A DNA stretch of 18,086 bases from a bacterium (GTDB lineage: Bacteria; ARS69), in NCBI GenBank assembly GCA_025774865.1, contig JALGZO010000700.1:1-18086 (forward strand). Reading direction: 5' to 3'. The translations under genes were made by a program, and so were the position numbers. Within the stretch, counting starts at the first letter, position 1; every line of letters begins with the position of its first letter. This document shows, one piece after another, positions 1 to 9,500 of the stretch. The notes under the pieces are model-generated. The model was not told where the DNA came from and made no database searches. It saw only the letters and a list, made by a program, of their open reading frames with translations.

Positions 1-66
1 TCTACACCGGGGTCGGCCGACGGGTTCACGGAAAGTCCGGAGCTCCCGGCGCCGGGGCCGGGTTGA
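1..66 (+). CDS. C-terminal end of an unidentified protein (partial)
   Basis: Frame 1 is open from the first base to a TGA at 64-66 and gives 21 residues ending in ESPELPAPGPG. The tail is Pro/Gly-rich and carries no recognisable motif. It ends 31 nt before nqrM on the same strand. In many genomes nqrM is next to apbE, the flavin transferase that attaches FMN to NqrB and NqrC, so ApbE is a reasonable guess from context alone. The visible residues neither support nor exclude it. A stretch of 21 open codons in GC-rich DNA could also be chance. Confidence 0.35.
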   Translation, partial: STPGSADGFTESPELPAPGPG

Positions 67-91
67 CCGGTCGCTCACCACCTCCTACCTT
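63..91 (+). promoter_or_regulatory. Possible promoter for a leaderless nqrM transcript
   Basis: TTGACC at 63-68 matches the -35 consensus at 5 of 6 positions. It is followed after 17 nt by TACCTT at 86-91, a TAnnnT -10 matching at 3 of 6. The -10 ends 6 nt before the nqrM ATG, so transcription would start on or next to the start codon. No Shine-Dalgarno sequence precedes that ATG, which fits a leaderless message. The match is weak enough to be chance, and nqrM could instead be read from an upstream gene. Confidence 0.27.
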
Positions 92-97
92 CGCGCC

Positions 98-301
98 ATG
101 GAGATCCTGCTCGCGCTCGGCGTCTTCGGGGGGGCCGTGGCGCTCCTGTCCCTCGGAACCCTCTACTTCCGCCGGCCTCTCAAGGGCTCCTGTGGAGGCG
201 TGGCCGCCGCGCTGGGTGAAGACGCGGATGAGACCTGCAGCGTGTGCGGGCGATCCACCTCCGACTGCCCCGACGGAGCTCCCGAGAAGGCCGCTCAGTA
301 G
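98..301 (+). CDS. nqrM: NqrM, Na+-NQR maturation factor
   Basis: This 67-residue protein has an N-terminal membrane helix (about residues 2-23). It then has the family signature GSCGG (Cys32) and a Cys-rich tail (CSVCGR, then DCPDG) with Cys47, Cys50 and Cys57. Length, the single helix and four cysteines match NqrM (DUF539). NqrM is required to assemble Na+-NQR, probably by delivering iron for the centre held between NqrD and NqrE in the membrane. The partner subunits are encoded at the far end of this window, about 13 kb away on the opposite strand, instead of next door. No ribosome binding site is visible before the ATG; the preceding bases are C-rich. The start is kept because it places the helix at the N-terminus, as in homologues. 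Confidence 0.9.
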   Translation: MEILLALGVFGGAVALLSLGTLYFRRPLKGSCGGVAAALGEDADETCSVCGRSTSDCPDGAPEKAAQ

Positions 302-395
302 CCGGCCCCGACCCCCTTCCCCGCGTCTCGAATCGCTCCCGATTCTCGCGATTCCGGCCCGGCCCGGAGCGAAAAGGACGCCTCTCCACATCACC

Positions 396-425
396 TTGAA
401 GTCCCCCGTCAAAAACCACTAAAGT
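396..425 (+). promoter_or_regulatory. Weak promoter candidate upstream of the giant gene
   Basis: TTGAAG at 396-401 and TAAAGT at 420-425 (4 of 6 match to TATAAT) are separated by 18 nt in a locally A-rich stretch of otherwise GC-rich DNA. If used, its transcript would run straight into the terminator-like hairpin at 435-455 before reaching the coding start at 512. Support is limited to the base match. Confidence 0.25.
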
Positions 426-434
426 GCGCATATC

Positions 435-455
435 GAGGGCAAAGGGCCCTTTTTT
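435..455 (+). terminator. Rho-independent terminator between nqrM and the giant gene
   Basis: A stem AGGGC (436-440) / GCCCT (446-450) with loop AAAGG runs directly into a T-tract (450-455). This is the only clean U-tract terminator in the window. It most simply ends the nqrM transcript, whose stop is 134 nt upstream. The core AAAGGGCCCTTT is also a perfect 12-nt palindrome. Confidence 0.6.
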
Positions 456-463
456 CAGCAAGC

Positions 464-487
464 GGTGCCAACCCACAGGGTGCCAAC
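464..487 (+). repeat. Direct repeat GGTGCCAAC in the leader of the giant gene
   Basis: GGTGCCAAC occurs at 464-472 and again at 479-487, with starts 15 nt apart, between the terminator and the ribosome binding site. It could be a regulator or RNA-binding site in the 5' leader. No known operator is recognised. The rest of 302-511 shows only the terminator and the weak promoter described separately. Confidence 0.4.
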
Positions 488-511
488 ATCCGGACTTGAA
501 AGGGGCTACTC

Positions 512-3500
512 ATGCTTCAACGGCTACTCGCTGTTCTTGGCACGGTCGTCTTCATTTCCGGAGCCACCGCTCACGCCACCGAAACTCAGATCACGAACGA
601 TACTTCGAGTGACCAGCGCCCCGCCTGGTCGCCCGACGGAAACACGATCGTCTTCGATTCGAATCGTTCGGGGGTCCGCGACCTGTGGTTGGTTCCCGCC
701 GCCGGCGGAACTCCCACGCAGCTCACCACCAACGTCGAACTCGACCAACATCCGGACTGGGCGCCGGGATCCGATACGATCGTCTTCAGCGCCATCGTCG
801 GGGGCGGCCTGCCCGACATCTACACGATTCCCGCGACTGGCGGATCGCCCACGCTGCTGATCGCGGACGCCGGAACCAGCGACCGCTTCCCCGCCTGGTC
901 GCCCGACAGCACGCAGATCGCGTATTCCCGCGACTCCGACATCTACGTGGCGCCGGCCTCCGGTGGCACGCCGGTCCAGATCACCACGGACCCCGGGACC
1001 GATCTGCACCCGACCTGGTCCCCGGACGGTACCCAGATCGCGTTCCTGTCGAACCGGACCGGGAACAACGACATCTGGATCATCCCGTCGACCGGCGGCA
1101 CCGCGACCCAGCTCACGACGGATCTTGCGAACGACGGAGCTCCGGATTGGTCTCCCAGCGGAGGGTTGATCGCCTTCCAGTCGAACCGGAGCGGCAACAA
1201 CGACATCTGGATGATCCCGGCCGGCGGCGGCACCGCGATCCAGCTCACGACCACGGGCGGGAACGACGTGCAGCCGGACTTTTCGCCGGACGGCTCGGCG
1301 ATCGTGTTCGCACGCGCGAACAACATCTGGGTCACCACGCTCCCGGAGGCCGACCTGTCGATCGACAAGACCGTCGACAACGCGGTCCCATCCGAGGGCG
1401 ACGCGATCCAGTTCACGGTCACGCTCACGAACGACGGTCCGGACGCAACGACCGGCATCGAGGTCACCGATCTGCTGCCGATGGGACTCACGTTCCAATC
1501 GTTCGTCGCATCCTCCGGCAGCTACGCCAGCGGCACCGGACTCTGGACCATCGCGAGCCTCGCGAACGGCGCGAGCGAGACCCTCTCGATCACTGCCGTG
1601 GTCGACAGCGGGACCGCCGGCACCATGATCGTGAACACCGCGGCCGTGACGGCGTCGGATCTCCCCGACCCGAATTCCGGCAACGACTCCGGCAGCGCCA
1701 CGGTGAACGTCGCCGGGATCGTCGCCGGTTCCTTCACGCAACTCACGGACGTCGGCGCCAGCGATCAGCGTCCCGCCTGGTCGCCGGACGGCGCGACGAT
1801 CGTGTTCGACTCCAACCGGACCAGCGCCCGCGACCTGTGGTTGATCCCGGCCATCGGCGGCACCGCCACCCAGCTCACGTCGAACGTCGAGATCGATCAG
1901 CACGCCGACTGGGCGCCCGGCTCCGCGAGGATCGTGTTCAGCGCGATCGTCGGAGGCGGCCTGCCGGATCTCTACGAGATCCCGGCGTCGGGCGGACCGC
2001 CCACTTTGCTCTTCGCCGATCCGGAGACCAACGACCGGTTTCCGGCCTGGTCGCCCGACAGCACCCAGATCGCGTACTCCCGCGACAACGACATCTACGT
2101 GATGCCGGCGGGCGGCGGCACTCCGGTTCAGATCACGACCGATCCCGGCGTCGATCTGCACCCGACGTGGTCGCCGGACGGCGCCCAGATCGCGTTCCTG
2201 TCGAATCGGTCGGGCAACAACGACATCTGGATCATCCCGTCGACCGGTGGGACCGCCACGCAACTCACGACACACTCGGCGAATGACGGGGCGCCCGACT
2301 GGTCGCCCGATGGCGCGCAGATCGCGTTCCAGTCGAATCGCACCGGCAACAACGACATCTGGCTGATCCCCGCGGCTGGGGGTGTCCCGGCGCAGGTCAC
2401 GACCAGTGCCGGCAACGACGTTCAACCGGACTGGTCGCCCGACAGCCGGCAGATCGTCTTCGCCCGCAACAACAACCTCTGGATCTTCTCGTATCCGAGC
2501 GCGGACATCGGCGTATCGAAGATCGTGGACAATGAGAATCCGAACGAAGGCGACACGATTCAGTTCACGATCGACGTGACGAACCACGGTCCGTTCGATG
2601 CCACCGGCGTCGACGTGACGGACCTGTTGCCGGTCGGCCTCACGTATCAGTCCGACACGCCCACGGCCGGGAGTTACGACTCCGGTAGTGGCGTCTGGAC
2701 CGTCGGCGCGCTGGCCGACGGCGTGACCGAGACGCTCACGATCGCCGCCACCGTGGACGGCGGCACGGGTGGCTCGAGTCTCGTCAACACCGCTTCCGTC
2801 ACGGCGTCGAGCCCCCTCGACCCCAACACCGCGAACGACTCCGACCTCGCCGTCGTCTTCGTCAAGAGCGTGGATCTCGCGGTCGTGAAGCAGGTGGACA
2901 ACCCGAATCCGAACGAAGGCGACACCGTCGAGTTCGCGGTGTTCCTCGTCAACTTCGGTCCGAGCGTGGCCACGAACGTGCAGGTCACGGATCTCGTTCC
3001 CGCGGGACTGACGTACGTGTCGTCGAGCACGTCGCAGGGAACGTACGACGAAAGCACCGGAGTCTGGGACGTCGGCACCAAGGCGCCCGGCGCCACCGAC
3101 GCCGACACGCTGACGATCACGATCACGGTCGACGCCGGCACCGCCGGCCAGACGATCGAGAACGTCGCGACCGTCACGCAGGTGACGGAGGCGGACGGCA
3201 ACCCGCTCAACGACAGCTTCTCGGCGTTCCTGACGATTCAGTCCGCCGACCTCGGCGTCGTGAAGTCGGTCAGCGACCCGACGCCCACCGAGGGGGACGA
3301 CATCTCCTACCTCCTCGTCTTGACGAACACGGGGCCGAACGACGCCACGAACGTGCAGGTGTCGGAGCCATTGCCGGCCGGAGTGACCTTCACTTCCGAC
3401 GATCAGACCAAGGGTACCTACAACCCGGGCACCGGCCTGTGGGAGGTCGGGAGCATCCCCGCGTCCGTGTCCGACACGCTGACCGTCCTGGTCTCGGTCG

Positions 3501-6500
3501 ACGCCGGCACCGGCGGCTCGACGATCACGAACACCGCCACCGTCCTCGGCGCGGACCAGGGCGACCCGAACCCCGCGAACGACATGGACAGCGCCAGCAT
3601 CGACGTGCAGCTGCCGGTGCTCGGCACGGAAACCCAGATCACGACCGCCGGCAGCGACCAGCGCCCCGCCTGGGCTCCCGACCAGTCCGGCATCGTGTTC
3701 GACTGCAACCGGAGCGGCAATCGCGACCTGTGGGTCATTCCCGTGAGCGGCGGCACGGCCACGCAGCTGACGACGAACATCGAGATCGATCAGCACGCCG
3801 ATTGGTCTCCCAGCGCGACGCGGATCGTGTTCAGCGCGATCATGGGCGGCGGCCAGCCCGATCTGTACGAGATCCCGGCCGGCGGCGGTACGCCGGTGCT
3901 TCTATTCGCGGATCCCGGGACGAACGACCGCTTCCCGTCCTGGTCGCCGGACAGCACGCAGATCGCGTACTCGCGCGACGCCGACATCTACCTCATGCCG
4001 GCGGGCGGCGGCACTCCGACCCAGCTGACGACGGATCCGGGCAACGATCTGCACCCGAGCTGGTCCCCGGACGGAACGCAGATCGTGTTCCTCTCGGATC
4101 GGAGCGGCAACAACGATCTCTGGGTGATCCCGTCGACGGGCGGCACCGCGACTCAGATCACGACCAACCCCGCGAATGACGGCGCCCCGGACTGGTCGCC
4201 GGACGGATCGCGGATCGCGTTCCAGTCGAACCGCGGCGGCAACAACGACGTCTGGGTCATCCCGTCCACGGGCGGCACCGCGACGCAGATCACGACGACG
4301 TCCGACAACGACGTGCAGCCCGACTGGTCGCCGAGCGGCGGTCAAATCGTCTTCGCGCGGAGCAGCAACCTCTGGAAGTTCGCGTTCACCGGTGCCGACC
4401 TGCAGCTCGAAAAGACCGTGAGCAACGCGAGTCCGAACGAAGGCGACTCGATCGACTACGTGGTTTCCGTCACGAACAACGGCCCCGACGCCGCTTCCGG
4501 GGTTTCGCTGTCCGACGTGCTCCCGGCGGGGGTCTCATTCCAGTCCGCCGCCGCGTCCCAGGGCAGCTACGACAACGGCACCGGCCTCTGGTCGGTGGGC
4601 TCGCTCGCTGTGGGTGCCTCGGCCATCCTCACCATCACCGCCGAGGTCGACCCGGGCACGGGGGGATCGACGATCACGAACAGCGTCGGCGTCGCCGCGC
4701 TCGATCAGATTGATCCCGGCCCGGCCGACGACACCGCGTCGGTGGACATCACGGTCCTGAGCGCGGACGTCGCGGTGACGAAGACGGTCGACGACGACAC
4801 GCCGAACGAAGCGCAGACGATCACCTACACGGTCGCCGCGACGAACCTGGGGCCGGACGCCGCCACCGGCGTCGTGCTCACGGATATCCTCCCGGTCGGC
4901 GTCACCTTCCAGTCGGCCGTGACGACGCAGGGCAGCTACGACAATGGCAGCGGGCTCTGGGATGTGGGCGCTCTCGCGGTCTCCGACGCGGACACCTTGA
5001 CGATCACGGCCACGGTCGATCTCGGCACCGGGGGCACGATGATCACGAACACGGCGAGCGTGACGGCGGCCGATCAAGCCGATCCGGAGGGCGCCAACGA
5101 CTCCGACAGCGCCGACATCACGGTGGGCGTCCCGGCCGTCGGAGTCGAGACGCAGATCACGACCGCCTTGAGCGACCAGCGCCCGGCGTGGGCCCCGGAC
5201 GGCGCCGAGATCGTGTTCGACTCGAATCGAAGCGGGAATCGCGACCTCTGGTCCGTGCCGGCTGGCGGCGGCGTCGCGACCCAGCTGACCACGAACATCG
5301 ATCTCGATCAGCACGCCGACTGGTCCCCGGACGCGTCCAGGATCGTGTTCAGCGCGGTCATCGGCGGCGGTCTGCCGGACCTCTACACGATCTCGCGGAC
5401 CGGCGGCACCCCCGTGCTGCTTCTGGCCGACGCGGCCACGACCGACCGATTCCCGGCCTGGTCGCCGGACAGCACCCAGATCGCGTACTCCCGAGACAAC
5501 GACATCTACGTCGTTCCGGCCACCGGCGGCACGCCGGTCCAGCTGACGTCCAACCCGGCCACGGACCTCCATCCGAGCTGGTCGCCGGACGGAACGCAGA
5601 TCGTGTTTCTCTCGAACCGGAGCGGAAACAACGACCTCTGGATCATGGCGTCGACCGGCGAGCCGGCCACCCAGCTCACCACGCACTCCGGGAACGACGG
5701 GGCTCCCGACTGGTCTCCCGACGGAACGAGAGTCGCATTCCAGTCCAATTGCGCCGGAAACAACGACGTGTGGATGATCCCCTCCGGAGGTGGCACGGCG
5801 ATCCAGGTCACCTCGACGACGTCCAACGACGTTCAGCCAGACTGGTCGCCGAGCGGCGGTCAGATCACGTTCGCGCGCGACGGCGGCATCTGGGCGACGG
5901 CGCTGTTCGGGGCGGATCTCGGCATCAGCAAGGCCGTGAGCGACGCGGCTCCCAACGAAGGCGACCTCATCGACTACACCGTCACCCTGACGAACCAGGG
6001 TCCGGACGACGCCACGAACGTCACGGTGGCCGACCTGCTACCGTCCGGCGTTACGTTCCAGTCGAGCGCGGCGAGCGCGGGCACCTACGACGACGGGACG
6101 GGCGAGTGGAGCGTCGCGGGTGTCGGAGCCGCCACCTCGGAGACGCTCACGATCAGCGTGACCGTGGACCCCGGCACCGGCGGCTCGACGATCACCAACA
6201 CGGCGAGCGTGACCGGGCTCGACCAGACGGATCCCGGCGGCGCTGACAACTCCGACTCCGTGGACATCACGGTGCCGAGCGTGGACCTCGCGGTCGGCAA
6301 GACGGTCGACGACGGAACGCCGAACGAGGGCGAAACGATCAACTACACCGTCGTCGTGACCAACAACGGACCGGATGGAGCCACGGGCGTCGAGGTCACC
6401 GATCTCCTCCCCGCGGGCGTGACCTACCAGTCCGACTCCTCGACGCAGGGCGCTTACATCAGCGGCACCGGCCTCTGGACGGTCGGCGCGATGGCGCCCT

Positions 6501-9500
6501 CCGAGAGCGACACGCTCACGATCACGGCGACCGTGGACCCGGGGACGGGCGGCACGACGATCACGAACACCGCGAGTCTCACCGGTTCCGATCAGGCGGA
6601 CTCGAATCCCGCGAACGACTCGGACTCCGCGGACATCACGATCCCGAGCGTGGACCTCGCGGTCGCCAAGACGGTCGACGACGGCTTGCCCCACGAGGGC
6701 GACACCGTCACCTACACGGTCGACGTCCAGAACCTCGGACCGGACGACGCGACTGGCGTCGAGGTCACGGACCTCCTGCCGGCTGGCGTCACGTACCAGT
6801 CCGACACCCCCTCGGCCGGCAGCTACGACGACAGCAGCGGCGTCTGGACGGTCGGGGACCTGGCCAACGGCGCGGCCGAGACACTCACGATCACGGCGTC
6901 CGTGGACGCCGGCACGGCCGGCTCGACGATCACGAACACCGCGAGTCTCACCGGTTCCGATCAGGCGGACTCGAATCCCGCGAACGATTCGGATTCGGCC
7001 GACGTCGTCGTGAGAAGCGTGGATCTCGCCGTTACGAAGTCCGTGGACAACGGCGCGCCGGCGGTGGGCGACGACGTCACCTACACGGTGACCCTGACGA
7101 ACGACGGGCCCGAGGCGGGGACCACGGTCGGCGTCACCGACCTTCTGCCGGCGGGGGTCGCCTTCCTCTCCCACACCCTGAGCCGCGGCGACTACGACAG
7201 CAACACCGGCTTCTGGGCGATCGGTACGGTCGGCGTCGGAGTCAGCGACACGCTCACGATCACTGCCCGAGTGCTCTCCGGCACCGCCGGCACGACGGTG
7301 ACGAACACGGCGAGCATCACCTCCGCCGATCAGGGTGATGCGAATCAGGCGAACAACACCGCCTCCGCCGACATCGACGTGCTCGAAGCGGGCGCGCTGA
7401 CGATCTCGTCCCAGACGGACCGAACGTTCTTCGTGGGCGATCCGGCCACGACGATCAGCCCGTTCACGGTGACCGACGACCTGGCCGTGGTGACCGCGGC
7501 GAACGACCTTCGCATCCGGATCCCGGCCGGCTTCAGCATGGACTGGGACACGTCGATCACGACGGCCACGATCGCGGGCTCGGCGGCCGGGAAGGTCGCC
7601 TCCTCGGTGACGTACGAAGACGGCGGCCAGACGCTCGTTCTCGACGTCTCGGCTGACTTCGACGCCGGCGATCAGATCGTCGTCTCCAGCCTGAAGTTCA
7701 CGAACTTCTCCGCCCCGGCGACCCCTGAGCGGCTCGAGCTCGAGGTCGCGAACGACGGAGCCGTCTCGGCGCTCGACGACCGGACGGTCGGCATTCTGGA
7801 GGCCGGGCCCATCGCGACCCGTTCGACCGCGATCGAGATCACGCCCGACGGCCAGGAGGTCTGGGTCGTGAACCCCGACCACGGCACGGTCGCGGTGATC
7901 GGCACCCAGGGCGCGAACGAGAACGTGAAGCTCGCCGAGATCAGCGTGGGGGCGCAGCCGTGGACCCTGGACATCCACCCGTCGAACGGCGAGGTCTGGG
8001 TCGCTTCGCTCGGAGCCGATCACGTCTACGTCATCGACGGCGCCTCGCGGACCGTCGTGGACTCCATTGCAGCCGGATTCGAGACGTTCGGCGTCGCGTT
8101 CAGCCCGGACGGATCGCTCGCGCTCGTCACGGCCAGCGGCTCGGACGAGATCTTCGCGATCGATGTCGCCTCGCGGACGATCACCGAAACCTTCGATTCG
8201 TTCGAGGAGCCCCGAGGCATCGCGTGGCGCGCCGACGGTGAGCGGGTCTGGGTCAGCCACCTGACCACGACGCGACCCTACGCCCTGCTGACGACGGTGT
8301 TCACGGGGTCGTGGACGCTATCGAACGTCGCGCTGACGCCGATCGTCGACGACACGCTCGGCGGTGTGCCCAACACTCTTCAGAACCTGACGGTGGGGCC
8401 GGCCCCGGGTGACTCCATTCTGTGGGTCCCGAACGTGCTGGAGAACAGTGCCGCGGGAGCCCTGGCCGGGAATCCGCTGACGCCCTCGAGCACGCTCCAC
8501 GCGACCATCCGGCTCGTGAACGTCCGGCCCCTCGAGCCGAGCGATCTCGACCAATCGACTTACTACCTCAGCGAGTCCGGGACGCCGGTCTCGGGTCCGA
8601 CCGCGGTCGACTTCAAGAACGGCAAGGCGTACGTCGCGAACATGAGCTCCGACGACGTCACCGTCCTGACCGACGACTTCCTGGACCCGGCGGAGATCAC
8701 GGTGCTCGCCGCGGGTCAGGCGCCGATCGGCGTCGTCACCCACCGGACGCTCGACCGGGCGTACGTGGCGAACTGGCTCAGCCGTGACGTCACGGTCCTG
8801 GACACCGATACCGACACCGTGGTGACCACGGTCGGCACCACCACGAGCGAGCCGCTCACTGCACAGCTCCTGAACGGCAAGCGCCTCTTCTTCACGTCGA
8901 CCGGTCAAATGTCGGAGGACAACCGGATGGCCTGCGCGTCCTGCCACGCGTTCGGTGCGAACGACGGTCAGGCCTGGGATCTCAGCCAGTTCGGACGCCA
9001 CGTCCGGGCCACGCCTGATCTCCGCGGCAGCGGCTCGTCGCTACCGCTCACCTGGACGGCCGGCTTCGACGAGATGGGCGACCTCAACCACGAGATCGTC
9101 GACCTCATGGGCGGCGGCGGGCTCATTCCGGGCGGCGGCAACCCGCCCCTGGGGGAGCCGAACGACGGACTCAGCCAGGACATGGACGACATCGGAGCGT
9201 GGCTCGCCAGCCTCGAGCACCGGAGCGACACCCCGGCGCTCCTTCCGGGAGGGCGGCTCTCGAACGCCGCGCTCGCCGGCCGGGAGATCTTCGACGATCC
9301 GATGGTCGGATGCGCCGACTGTCACTCGGGGCCGCGCTTCACCGACAGCGCGCTCCACGAGAGCCCGTTCCTGAAACACGACGTCGGCACGTGCGACCCC
9401 GGCGACGAAGACGCCGGGCTCGGATTCGACACGCCGTCGCTCATCGGAGTTTGGACGACCGCTCCGTACCTGCACGACAATCGGGCGGCCTCTCTCCAGG

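Larger units (their letters stand above)
5909..7381 (+). repeat. DUF11 domains 7-10
   Basis: Four units start at 5909, 6278, 6647 and 7016, each 369 nt apart. Units 8-10 begin SVDLAV[GAT]K and are close relatives. Unit 10 is the most divergent (PAVGDD for PNEGD), and the array then passes into a different beta-rich segment. Confidence 0.87.

Noticed and set aside
421-490. Resemblance of AGGGCAAA and CACAGGG to a c-di-GMP (GEMM) riboswitch
   Set aside because: The remaining conserved blocks (GGACGCAAAGC, the tetraloop receptor and P1 pairing) are absent.
685-2286. Plus-strand overlapping frame of 533 codons
   Set aside because: It is an Arg-rich shadow of the PD40 repeats in another frame, and its repeats mirror the real ones.
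524-3796. 1090-codon open frame on the minus strand, with similar ones at 6038-8260 and 9041-11740
   Set aside because: They lie antisense to the giant gene and asnB, encode Arg/Asp/Val-rich low-complexity peptides, match no family and follow from GC-rich third positions.
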